NCBI GenBank assembly: GCA_024336345.1
Contig: JANFOG010000018.1
Coordinates: 1-64,000 of the forward strand
DNA: 64,000 nucleotides
Source of the DNA: Mariannaea sp. PMI_226
Lineage: Eukaryota; Ascomycota; Sordariomycetes; Hypocreales; Nectriaceae
Direction: 5' to 3'
The notes below the pieces were generated by a model. It did not search any database. It was not told the DNA's origin and saw only the letters and a list, made by a program, of their open reading frames with translations. The position numbers and the translations under genes were made by a program. The first letter of the stretch is position 1; every line of letters begins with the position of its first letter. Below, one piece after another: positions 1 to 13,499 of the stretch.

Positions 1-1323
1 TTTTATATTTTTATTAATCTATTAATTTAATATTAATTATTTAATTTACTTTTTCTTTTAAATTAGAATTATAATTAAAGAGGTTTTTTAAATTAGAGAT
101 TTTTAAATTAAGGTTTATAAATTAGTAAATATAAATATTAATTTATTATTAATAAAAATATATATTAATGATTATTGGTTTTCTAATATTATTTATATAT
201 ATATTTATTTAATTAATATAATAAAAGAGTATTAATTAATCCATTATAGTAATATTTAAAAGGGTATTATAATTCTTAATTTAAATATTATATAATAAGA
301 TATTATATTTATTAAAGTTTTTATAAAATTTATTAAGATTATTAGATATTTTCTTTATTATATTATAATTATATTTATTTATTTATTTATGTTATTAAGT
401 GCTTTTTAATTTTCCCTTATCTTCTAGATTTAGGCTTTAATTATATAAATTTAAATTAAATTAATTCTTTATTATTATTAATTTATATATATTTTTTTAT
501 AAAGAAATCTTTATTATATTTTATATTAATCTTAAATTATATTTTTATTAATTATTATTCCTAATATATTAATATTTTATATATATTTATTCTTTTTAAT
601 TAATAAAACTTTTAGCTTTTTAATTTTAATTATAATAATTTTTTTTTTAAAAATTGCTATAATAATATATAAATCCTCTTAATTTCTTTATTAAGTCCTT
701 TTATTATATAAAAACTATATATAAATTTATAATATTTAAGATTTAATATTTAGATCCTATTTATATTAAATTAATTCTTTAGTTATTTCTTAATACCTTA
801 GTATTATAAATAAATAGTAATTTAATAATTTAAAATATATTTTTAATATTTAAAATAATTTAAGCTTATATTATTATAATCTTTTTATTAATAATTCAAT
901 CTTCTTTATTTATTAATTAATTTAATAGAGGGTTAAGCCTGTTTTTAAGCTTATTTTTAAATATTATTTTACTTTTATTATTATATTTATTTAGCTCCTC
1001 TTTAATTAACTATAGGGGGGGTTTAATTTATTCTTTTTTATTTCCTATTAATAGTCCTATATAATCTTTAATAAGATTTAGGCCTATTTAGTTTAGATAT
1101 TTAAATTATATTTAAATAATTAGGAGATTTTTAATTTTCTATTTAATTAAAATAAATTTAGTAATATTTTTTATGTTAATAAAAAATTTTCCTTTATAAT
1201 ATTTTTATATAAAGATAGCTAATTTTAGATATTTATATATTTATAGAAACATTATAATATAACTTGCTTTATTATTTTAATAAAATTAAAATATTATATA
1301 TTTAATATAGCCTGAAATATAAA

Positions 1324-1447
1324 TAATTTATATATCTTCTAAATTAATTTTTAATAATTTATATATCTTCTAAATTAATTTTTAATAATTTATATATCTT
1401 CTAAATTAATTTTTAATAATTTATATATCTTCTAAATTAATTTTTAA
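1324..1447. repeat. 31-bp tandem repeat, four copies
   Basis: A 31-bp unit containing the word ATATATCTTCTAAATTAA is repeated head-to-tail four times with no differences that I can see. It lies in RIP-degraded sequence outside the LTR element. Perfect copies in so mutated a background suggest expansion after RIP, or escape because the array is below the length RIP recognises (inference). Confidence 0.9.
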
Positions 1448-2807
1448 TAATTTAAATATATAATTGCTTCTTTTAAAATCAATTTATATTCTTTTTAATA
1501 AATAAAACCTTTTATTTTATATAAATTATTATCTATTAGCTATTTAATTATATATTTGATAAGCCTATTATACTTATCTTTATTTATATATAAATCTTTA
1601 ATAATATAAATAATTATATTTTGTATAAATTATTAAAAATAAAGTTAAAATAATTTTTAACTTTATTTTATAAGGAAATTATAATTTATTATTTTATTAA
1701 GGGTAAATTTATATTTTTAATTTACTTTTTCTTTTATAGACAATCTAATTAACAATAATTAGGCTATTATTATTATAATTTAAATTATTAAAGAAGATTC
1801 TTTATTTATTTACATTATAAATATAGTCTAATTTAGTAGTTAATTTATAAATAATTAATTTATAAATAGTCTTAGAATTAATAATAATCTATATAGTAGA
1901 TCTCTTTAATTTTAGCATAATATATTAATAGGAACGCAAATATAAACTTAAAAATAAATAATAAAAAAAATTTATTATTATAAAGTAAAAGTAAAATATA
2001 AAATATAATATATAATTAAATAAAATAATATCTTTAAAGTGATATATAATATAATCTTAAATAAAAAATAAAAAGAAAAGTAAAATAAAAAGATATATAA
2101 TATTAAAAAAAATAAAGAAAATATATTATTAAATATATAAATTATTTATAAATAAAATAAATATTATTATAATAGGGTTTTATATATAAAAAGTGCTTTA
2201 ATATATATATATTAAAATATATAAAAAAAGAAGAAAAAAAAAGTAAAAAAAGAAAATATTATTTTATAATATTTAATATCTATTATTATAAAGTAAATAT
2301 ATAAGCTTATTTATTATAAAATAATTATATATAATTATCTACCTTTCTTATTTTTTAATTTTAAATTTATAATTTTATTAATTTTAAAAATTATAAATTA
2401 TTTATTATTAGCTAATATCTTTTTCTTTATAAAAGGGTTTAATTTTTCAAATTTTAATATTAAGTTTAATAAACTAAATATTAATTTCTTTCTTTTAATT
2501 TAAATATTATCTTCCTATTTATATCCTTTCTATTTAATTATATATTTAATTTATAAATATTGCCCTCTCTTTATTAATTATTATTTAATTATCTTTTTAA
2601 TTATATATATATCTTTATTTATTTTTACTTAAATAAGTCTTAATAGCCTAAGAATCTATATAAATCAATCTACATTTAGTATAATAGATAATTAAGTAAT
2701 TAATATTATATTATATATTTATTAATTTATAAATAACTTTAGTTTATATATTAATAATATAATTTATTTAATAATCTTAAATGGTCCTATTCTTTTAGGG
2801 TTATAAA

Positions 2808-2987
2808 TTAGTTACTACACTTGTAGTTTTAGTAACTAAGGTGTAGTTTTAGTTAACTTATATATTGACTAAAATCATGCTAATTAAACTACAAACTATA
2901 AATGTAGTTTGTAGTTGAGTCACTAGGCTGACTAAAACTACAATGTAATTACTAAAAACTACACTTTAGTAACTATAAAAACTACAA
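2808..2987. mobile_element. Palindromic MITE-like element
   Basis: About 180 bp stands out from its surroundings by retaining G and C. The word TGTAGTTTTAG occurs on the plus strand at 2822 and 2842, and its complement CTAAAACTACA occurs at 2932, with a near copy at 2953. The two arms are therefore inverted repeats. The centre is a perfect 12-bp stem with a 6-nt loop (2887-2916). There is no coding capacity. This architecture fits a non-autonomous inverted-repeat element such as a MITE or foldback element. The superfamily cannot be assigned and no clear target-site duplication was found. Confidence 0.6.
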
Positions 2988-3137
2988 AAATATTAAATAG
3001 GAAATTAAATTCTCTATTTTAGTAATAAAAAATTAAAATTAAAATATTAAGTATTTTAACCTAAAATAGTAAATAGTATATATAAATAACTATATATAAT
3101 AATAATATATATATATATATAATTATATATATTATAT

Positions 3138-3506
3138 TGGGGTTATATAACCTTCCTATTTAGGAAAATGAGTAGTGGATTTTAATTGGTTGGGATAGAT
3201 ATATACTACCAAAAGTAAATATAAAAACCTAAACATCTATATCTTTTAATAAATATTAACTTTAGTATTATTAATTTATATTATTTTTAAGCCAATTGGG
3301 TTTAGTCTTTTTATAAAGTATTTAATTAAATACTTCTAATTATAATATCTTTTTTAAATTTATAATATCTATTTTTATTATTTATTAATAAATTTTCCAG
3401 CTATAATGGCTTAAATATCTATTATTTTTAAACCATAATAGCTCCATTTTTGGGCTGGTTATATTATTTTATTATATTATTTTTCAGCCATTTCCTTATT
3501 TAAACA
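3138..3506 (+). repeat. Left LTR of the 12.5 kb element
   Basis: It begins TGGGGTTATATAACC and ends TTTAAACA, so it has TG...CA ends. Compared with the right copy, most differences are C/T or G/A transitions, and each copy keeps G:C at sites the other has lost. That is expected when both copies were mutated independently by RIP. The sequence just inside, starting TGGAGGTTACAATACGG at about 3510, sits where a primer-binding site should be; the matching tRNA was not determined. Confidence 0.88.
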
Positions 3507-6500
3507 AATTGGAGGTTACAATACGGAGGCAAAGGGTTATTATTATATTAAAAGAAAATTAACATTTAAGCCAATTAATTATCAAATACTTAACTTTTTA
3601 CCCCCAAAAATATTATAATAAAATCAATAATAAAAAGATCATTTAATTAAATGATTTCCCTTATGCATTTTTTAGCTATATCTATAAACCTATAGATTAA
3701 GGACTTTAGGGTAAGAGCTTTATATTATTATATAAAAAGAAGAGAAAGAATAAATCCTCAAAAACAATATCTTAATATTAAAAATGCTATTACCAAATTA
3801 CCTAAACTTCTCTTTAGAATATTATATCCCGCACTTTATAATAGCTTTTTATAATAAACCAATTAATTAGATAGTTTATTAGCTTCCCCTAGATTTTCTA
3901 GATTAATTATGAATTTTTAATATTTTTATAGGGAAGTGATAATAAAAAAAGCAAAAAAAGGCTACTTATAAATAAAAAATATAGGGATTTAAATTATATT
4001 ATAAGAGTGGCTTTAAATAATGTTAATAAGGATTTTTAAGCATTATTTAATAATACATTTTTTAGCAAGAAGAAATCTATCTAACTCTTTAATCTTTTTA
4101 AATATTCTAATAATCTCAAAATCAATATTATAAAAAAGCTTTAATAAATTAATTATATAAGGAAAAGCAATATTATTATATATACATAAATAATATAGAT
4201 TGCTAAACCTATATATCTTATAATAATTATAAATAATAATAACCAATATCGGTCCCTTTTAGCTAAATATTAATTAATTAACTATTAATATAATATAATA
4301 TAGAACTATATCTTTTACCTTTAGAATTCTTCTTTATAATAATATTTTTAATTTTAAGTTATTATTAAATAAAGCCTTTAGATTTTAATATAAAATAAAA
4401 CCAATTAATTAAATATTTATTATTAAGATTAAGCTAAATCTATTATTCTTATTATTTATTATAGCTTTCTTTTAAATATTAATTAAAAATAGGATAATAA
4501 TGGTATTTACTATTGGTCTTTTAATATAAATAAGATATAAGACTTTTCTAAATTATCTTAAGAATTAGGAAAAGAATAAATAATAATTTAAAATATAAAG
4601 AAGTTTTATTTATTATTTTTTAATAAAATTATATTATAATCTCTAAATATTAATTACTTAATATTATGATTTTTGATTTATTTTAAATCCTTTAGATTTT
4701 CTTTTAAATATTAATTATTTAATTAAATTATTATAAATAATATTATTTAGTCTAAATTATCTAATCTCTTTAAAGAAAAGGATAAAGGAGATTCTTATAA
4801 AAAGGTACTTATATTTAAAAATCTATTTTTAATTTTAAAAAATATTATAAAGAAAAAAAAAGAAATATTCTTCTTTTTTTATTAATTTTTAAGCAAATTT
4901 AATAATATTAATATTACCCACTTCCCTTAATAATATAATTATTATATAAAAGAGAAAGGTCTTTTTGAAAAGAAATATTATAAGGTTTTTAAAAATTATA
5001 TTAAGATTATTATTAAAGAGGAAGTTAGATAAATTACTAAAGGTCTTAATTGGGAAACTGCCTAAGCAAGGCTAAAGTAGACCTATATAATTTATAATAT
5101 TAAATAAGTTCAATCCTATAGAAACTAGCTTTATATTATAAATATAAAACAGCTTAAGCTTAATTATATTAAAATTATATATTAATTAGCTAATTATATA
5201 TATATTTATAAAAAAGTTAATTTAATTAAATAAAAAGGGTTAGTCTTAAATATAAAAGCTATCTTTAAAGCTATATTAATAATAATCTAAAAGACCTTAT
5301 TATATAAGAATCTAAAATTAATCTTAAATAAATTATATAAAAAAGGATATAAATCTCTTTATAATATAATTAATAATTTTATATATAAATAAATATTATT
5401 ATATATTTAATCCTAAGGAATACTAAAAATTCCAAAATATATTAGGAAGGAAAATTTCTATATAATATTCTAGCCAAACACCCTTATTATTCTAAAGAAA
5501 TAATCTTCCTTTATTTTGATTATTATTCCTCAATCTATTTTAAAAAAAGAAAAGACTACTAAAATAAAAGAAGCCCAAAAGATTAATAATTTAATTAAAG
5601 AATTTAAAAAGATAAAGATCAATATCCTCTAGTAAAAGGAGAAAACTGCAGAAATCTTAAAAGCTCTATTGGATAGGATAGATCATAGAAGCTAAAATAC
5701 AATCTTCCTTCTATACCTAATCTAATTTATTTAATTAAATAACATAGCTTAATAATATTTATATTAATATAATTAGTAATTTTAGTTATAATTATTAATA
5801 TTATAATAAATTAGGATATTAACCTAATATTTATTATAAACTTAGGAATAACTAAATTAATAATTATAATAATTATAATTTTAATAATTAGTTTATTTAA
5901 TATAAAAGGTAGAAAACCATTCTCTTTTTTTTTATTTATTATTTTTAGAGAATTAGTTATATTTAAAGATTTTTAATATTATAAACTAAATAGTTTTTTA
6001 GCTTTTTAATTTATATTATAATTAAAAGGATAAAGGAAAGGAGATTAATTATTAAATCTTAGGAATTTATTAAGAAAGAAAGAGCTTATATTAATAATTT
6101 CCTTAAGAAAAACCCCTTTTTGCCTTATTAAATAAAGCCAATAATTGGATTTAAGGACTAAAGAATATCTCTTCCTAAAAATCGCCCTATAATTAATAAA
6201 CTAGTAATATAAATATTATTTTTATTAATAATTTAAATAAAGCTTAATGACCTTTTGATTAAATAATTAATATTAATAATATTATAATAAATATTATTAA
6301 AGACCATAATATTTTAATAGATAATATAAAAGGGAGCTATATTATAAAAAAGAACCTTTCTTAATAATTATTAAAAAATAATAATATCTAGATTTAGACT
6401 TAAGGAAAGATAATTATTTTTAATAATAAACAATAAAGTTAGAAACTTATTTTTAAATTAATTAAGGAGTTCCCTTAGAAAAAGTTTAAAATAATTAATA

Positions 6501-7448
6501 AAAACCTTTATTATTTAAACCCAAAATTTAAAAGGTCTTTTATTAATAATCTTTTTAATATAATTAAAGGAGTTAATAATAAGAAATAGATTAATCCAGA
6601 AGATTTTAAGCTTAATTAAAAAAGAAAATATACCTAAATTAATATTATTACTTTTAAAGTTCTAATCTTAATTAATAATTATTATAATAATCTATTTTCA
6701 ATAAATAATCTTTATAATATTATAATATTTAGAGAAATTATATAATATATTTTTTTTAAAAAAAAATAAAGATTTTAATTTTAATAATTATTTTGTTATT
6801 ATAAAGAAAAATATTAAGCTTATTAAAGAAAATATACTTATAATAAATTTAAGATTATTTAATTAAATAATTATTATTATAATTATAATAATTATAATTA
6901 TATTAAATAAGAAAGTCCTTTTCTATTATTAAGAGCTATTAAAGATCTAAATTAGATTGGATGACCCAAAAGGGCTAATTCTTTAAGCACTTATTAATAT
7001 AGAATTAAAAGAAAATATTATTTTTAAAGCTTTTTTGAAGAAATATAATATACCCTATTCTCCCATTAATATTAATATTATAACTTATTCTAATAATTAG
7101 ATTTAAATATTTAAAAAATAGAAATAAAGCTTTTCCTTAGAAATATCTAAATCTTTTAAAGGATATATATAGCTTTTGTTAGCTAAATCCTTATAAAGTT
7201 CATTTTGGATATATTATTTATTAGGTTAATATAAATATTATTTAATTATATAATTAAAAATAAGATTATATTACTTAAATATTAATTAGGCAATATTAAG
7301 ATTATTATTTTTATTATTAGGAATATTTATTAAGAGATATTTAAAATAGATAGAATAAAGATTATTAAATATATAAATCTTAAGATTAATATAATAATTA
7401 TTTTTTTTTCAGGAATTTAATTTATTAAATATATTAAAGAATAATAAA

Positions 7449-7576
7449 AATATTTATTTAATTATATTTTTAAAAGAAGAAAAAGATATAGGCTTCTTAA
7501 GATAAATAATTAAATATTTATTTAATTATATTTTTAAAAGAAGAAAAAGATATAGGCTTCTTAAGATAAATAATTA
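7449..7576. repeat. 64-bp perfect tandem duplication
   Basis: Two adjacent identical 64-bp copies (7449-7512 and 7513-7576) lie upstream of the reverse transcriptase remnant. Both contain AAGAAGAAAAAGATATAGG. Perfect identity in RIP-mutated DNA implies the duplication arose after most of the mutation, or was too short to be recognised by RIP (inference). Confidence 0.9.
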
Positions 7577-8423
7577 AATATTATATTAAGGAATATAGGG
7601 TGGCTCTTAATAAGGCATAAAGAAAGAGAGCTATTATAAAGAGATAATTAAAGTTAAGCCAAAATATTTTTAAATATTATATTATTTATAAAAAAAATAA
7701 AATTAAGATTTATTTAAGGGATAATATTTTATTTAATGGATTTATTCCTAAAGGTAATCCTTTTTAAACAAAAATAAAAAGTAGAATAAAGTTTAAGGGC
7801 TTTTTTAAAAAGATTTTAAATACTTTAAATATATTATATTTAAATTCTTAATTATTAAAAAAGAATTATAAATTTATAATAAAAGATTAAGAGGATTATT
7901 TAATTAAGTAAAAAGAATATTTTTTAAGGAAAAAAAGAAGATCTATTTTTTAATCCTTTATAATAAAAAGGCCACCCTATTCTAGAAATTTAAAAAATAT
8001 AGAATACTTAATTTTATAATTGCCCCTTTATAAGTTATTTAAGTTATTAAGTATAAGGTATAATAAATAGGAAGTATTTCTCTTTTAAAAACATTATTTA
8101 GCCTAGTTATTAAGATCTTAAGATTATAAATAAAAAAGAAAAAACTAAAAGAAGATTATACTTTCTATAAAAATCTATAATTTTTAATAATTAAAAAGAA
8201 TAAAAATTATTATTTAATTCATTTAGCAATTTAATATAATTAATATATTATTAAAAATATATTAAATCCTACAGGAATTAATAAATTTTTAGCTAACTTT
8301 ATAATATATTTTCTTATATCTCTTTTAGACTTCTATTTAGAATATAATTAAATTCCTTTAGATAAGAAAAATAAAAATTTAACTATATTTAATATTCTAA
8401 TTAATCTATTTAAAACATATATT

Positions 8424-8546
8424 CTACCTTAAGGGGCAATAAATTTAATAATTTAATTTATTAAGATTATTACTAAAATTCTATTTAATTTAATCCTTAA
8501 TATCTATTAACTATTTATTAATAATATAATTATTAAGGGATTAAAA
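8424..8546 (+). pseudogene. Degenerate reverse transcriptase core
   Basis: This is the clearest coding remnant in the AT-rich block. The run Leu-Pro-stop-Gly-Ala at 8424 is followed by a further stop where Gln is expected, then about 25 codons later by Phe-Ile-Asn-Asn at 8514. In Ty3/gypsy polymerases these positions are LPQG and the catalytic Asp-Asp box. CAA-to-TAA and GAC/GAT-to-AAC/AAT are both single RIP-type transitions. The reading direction sets the element's plus orientation. The enzyme cannot be functional. Confidence 0.8.
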
Positions 8547-11500
8547 AAGATTTATAATAATAAAGAAATTATACCAAAAATCTATTAATATATTTTAAAA
8601 TACCTAATTAATATAAATAAGGTTTTAATTAATATTAAGCTTTTAGATTATATTATTTTTAGTATTAAGTTAAAGTTCTATTAATAATCTACTATTATAA
8701 TTAGATATCTATATAATATATATAATAAATCTCTAAAAGAAAGCAAAATCTTTAAAATCTAAGAATAAATATTCTATATTAATATTTTTAAAATATAAGC
8801 TTTTTTAGATTTATAAAATATTATAGGCAATAGATTAAATCCTTTATTTAATTAATTAATATTCTAATCATTCTCTTAAGAAAAGAATAAAATTAAAAGT
8901 AAGAAAAAGAATAATAAAATATAATAAATATTCTTAAAATCTATATTATAAAATCTTTTATTTTTATTATCCTAGATTATTCTAAAGGGCATAAATCTAT
9001 TATCTTAATAATTAATATTAGCAATAGAGAATGGGAATATAATTTTATATAAATATATAAGGGGAAAAGACATTTTATTTAATTTAAATCTAATATCTAA
9101 ACTAAAATAAAAATCAATTATAATCTAATAAAGAAAAAATATAAAGTAATTTTATATATATTTAGAAAATTTAGAAAATTTCTCTATACTATTTATTTTA
9201 TTTTAAAATTTGATTTTTTAATTTTAACTTATTAACTAAAAGGGAAAGTAAATAATATCCTAAAAGCTCTTATTATTAAATAGCTTAGCTATATTATGCT
9301 CTTTAACGTTATATTATTTATATATTTAAAAAGAAGAATTTTATAATTAATACCTTATTATAAAAAGGCAAAGGACTATCTAATTAAATAAATATAAAAA
9401 ATAAAGGAAATATAAATAATTTTATTAATATATAATTAAATATAACTACGCTTAATAACATTATATTTATAAAACCACTATTATATATAGAATATTTAAA
9501 AATCTTAATATTAATTATTTATTTATTTTAAATATAGAAAGTACTTAATAACCTAAATAATTAACAAATAAGTAGATTTAAAAAGATAGCCTTTAAATAT
9601 TTAATTTAAAACTCTTAATTATAGAGACATTAGGCAAATCTAATTGATAAATCTACTCTTATTATAGATAATTCTAAAGCCAAAAAGAAAATTATTAAAT
9701 TGGTTTATAAAGATAATGATCATAAAAGATAAGAAATTATTTACATTTTTATTAATAAGAGATATTATTAAAAAGAATTATAGAATAATATTAAGAAAGC
9801 TATTATAATTTATATTATTTATTAAAAGTATACCCCCTAAAGACCAAAAGAAATAGCTATTTTAATAGCTCTTATACTTCCTATAAGAAAGGTTTACTTT
9901 AATACTTAATACCTTTTAAATAATTAAAAAATAAAATATTTTATAAAAGCAAAATATAATCTTATTAATTATTTAAAAACTTAACCTTTTGCTATTTTAA
10001 ATTATAAAAATATAAAGGATTTTATTCTTTTTATAATATTTTAATATAAAATTATTATTATTATTATTCTAAATAATAGGAGAGAGAACTAAAAGGATTT
10101 AAAGTAAGTTCTAAAAAATATAAATATTTTTATTATTTTTATATTACTTTATAACCTAAAGTTAAATAATTTTATAAAATCTAAATATTAATCTTTTATT
10201 AATTTCTTTAAAAAATACTTTAATAAACTTAATAAAAGATAATTCAATAAACTTAAGAAATATTATTAATAGATGGAATGTCTATTTAAGCTTTTTATAA
10301 TTATTCTTTATTTTTTTAATATATAATTAAGAGTCTATTTTGCTCTTTAAAATTAATCTTTTTACCTAAAGATTTATAAATTGGGATTTTATTAAAATTT
10401 ATAATAATCTATTGGAGGTATAATTAAAGATTTTAAAATATAAAAATAAAAACCTAAAGAAAATAAGGATTAAAATTATAAAGTTTAGAAAGGCCTTTTT
10501 AAAGAGAATTAATAATATAAATATTTATAAACTTTAACTTTATTTTCTTTAATTAGAAAACCTTATCTTAAAATTTGACTACCAAAAGGTAATTAATCTA
10601 TTAAGGAATATTAAAATAAAATTATAATAAATTAGTCTATATTAAATTCTAATTAAAATTTATAATAACTTAATATTTAAGCTAAAAATATTTAATAAAA
10701 TTATTTTTTTAAAACTATATATAATAACTATCTTAAAAAACTTATTAAAATAACTTTAAATAGTAAATTAATAAATTAACTATAAAGCTAACTACCTAAA
10801 AATATAAAGGACTATTTAATTAAATAATTTCTTACTTTTTAAATATTAATTTTAAAAACTTATTATTAATAATAATAAAAAAAGGAAAATTATTAAAACT
10901 CTAGAATGCATTTTAATAAACCATTAGAGATTCTAAAGAAATTTAAGATTAAATTATTATATATTTTAAAGAAATTTAAAATATAATATAAAGCCATTCT
11001 AGCCATTTAAAAGTCATTTTATAATAATAATTTATTAGCTCTCTTTTAATTATTATTAGGGGAGGGTTCTAATATAAATAAGGGAAAACCCTAATCCTAT
11101 TTAGAAAAATTTTAAAGAATTGAAAAAACTACTTAAAAATCTTAAAGAATATTTAAAAATAGCTTAAAATATATAAAGAGTTTATTAAAATCTAGAAAAT
11201 GATTTAAAAATGAAGGAATATTAAATAAGGAGGCAATTACTTTATTATTATTATATTAAATACTCTATATAAATAATAACTATAAAGAAAGAAAAATTAA
11301 TTTAATTTCTAAAATAAAAACCATTTAATTAAATATTATTATTATCTTTATTTTTACTTTTTAATTAAATAATAAAATAAATTATAAAAAAGATACCTTG
11401 ATTACCACTATTTAAATAAACCACACTTAAGAAAATATAAAATCTTAAATTACCTCTCTATTATATATTAATAATGCTTATTTAAAAGCTAAATATTCTA

Positions 11501-13499
11501 ATTATTTATTATCCTTAAAGAAAGGAAGTTTATAAACAATTTAAAAAGCTAATTTAAAATAAAGAATATTAAAAAAAACATCTTTATTTAAAATATAAAT
11601 AAAATAATAATTAATAAAAAAATAATTTAAAAACTAATTTCTTAAGAATTAATAGATTAATATTTTAAAAAGACAATCTAATTATATTTTATATATTTAT
11701 ACTAAATATAATTAAAATATTTATTATCTATAAATCCAAAAAGAGAATAATAAATAGAAAAAGAAATTAGAATATATTTTCAATTAGCTATAATTATAAT
11801 AATATATAATTAAATATATTTAGAATAGTAAATAAAATTAAATTAATTAATAAAGAAGACCAAAAGAGCTTTAAAATATTTTAGATAAAAAGAAAAATAA
11901 GAGAAAAACTAACTAGCTAAATAGGCATACTTTATAATAATATAAATAGTGCTTAGCTTTATTTTCTCTAGCATAATAAGACCATTAATAAAGACCCAAT
12001 CTAGCTTATTAATTAATTAAAAGAACTATATAATAGTGGATTTAGAAGGTACATTTTTAGGCCCTTAATAAAAAACAAATTTAATATATATTAATTAGCT
12101 AAAACAATTAAGGGCAAAATAGCCATAAATTTAAATTTAAGACTTTTGTAAATCTAGATATTATTTAATTAGATAATTTTATTTATAATAAAATATAAAA
12201 AAATAACTTATTAACTTTTATTAAGACCTTTTAATAAAATTCTAAGGGAAAATATAATATCTATTATAATTATATTATAATAAAAATGTTTTATATACTA
12301 AATTATGAATATATAAAAAAGATTTAGCCTTAAAATAGATATTAAGAAGATCTTTTTAAAATAATAATAATAAAAATATTTAAAATAAATTAAACATTTT
12401 AAAAATATTAATTTTAATTAAGGGCTTAAATAAAGATCTCTTTATAATAATATTTATAGAAAAAAGCTAAAAAAAAATATAAAAAAAAATAAAAAAGAAG
12501 AAAAAGATAACCCCAAAAAGCAATTAACCTAAGGGATTAGGAATATAAATTGCAATTAAAATAACTATAATAAATTATAATTATAAAATAAATAAACTAA
12601 TTATAAAAAATAGCAAATAACCCCTTATTATTTATATATATAAATAAATTACTTTTTATAAGCATATTTTAAAATCTAATTTACTAAAATATTTTCCTCT
12701 TTAATTTACCCTAATTATATATTATAAATTATGCCCTATTTACCTCCCTTAATTAATAAGGTAATCCTTAGATAATAAACCATTTAATTAAATAGCTAGC
12801 TATCTAAATATTTAGTTTTCTTTTTCTCTTCCCCTTTTAAAATCTTACTTTTATATTAATAAATATTAACCCCTTTTATATATTATTTATCTTTATTATC
12901 CTTACTTATTTAATTCTTTTTCTACTATCCTAAATATAATATCTTTATTATAAATAATATTTTAAACTATTTATTAATTCTTTATAAAAATAGATTTAAT
13001 TAAATTTATTTAAATATATATTTATAAAGAAGGGGGAGATAAGAGCTTTCTTATTAAAAATAAGGGTATTACTATTATAGACTTTAGTGGAATTTATATT
13101 TAACAATTTACACAATTCCAAACTTAAATAAACTAATTCTATTAAGCTAATAATAATAAAATCCATCTTTTTATTAATACTAAAGGAAATATATTTTCTA
13201 CTTTATATTATATTAAATCTTAAGCTCCTTTTCTAAAAGGGATTATTAATTAAAAGGATTAAAAGATATATTATAATAATTTTTAATAAATATTCTAAAA
13301 GTTTTAAAATAATAATTAAGTAATAAACTTTTAGCTTATATCTTTCCTTATTATAATTATATATAATATTAATAATATTATTATTATTAATTAAAATATA
13401 ATATATATTAAGTCCTCTAAGATAATTAAAAATATTAAAGAAATTACTAAAAAAAATTAATTAAATATTTTACTCTCTTTAAAGTATAAAATTACTATT

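Noticed and set aside
4043..4246. 67-codon open frame in the AT-rich block
   Set aside because: Composed of the residues AT-rich codons give (Ile, Tyr, Asn, Lys); it lies in degraded retroelement sequence and shows no domain.
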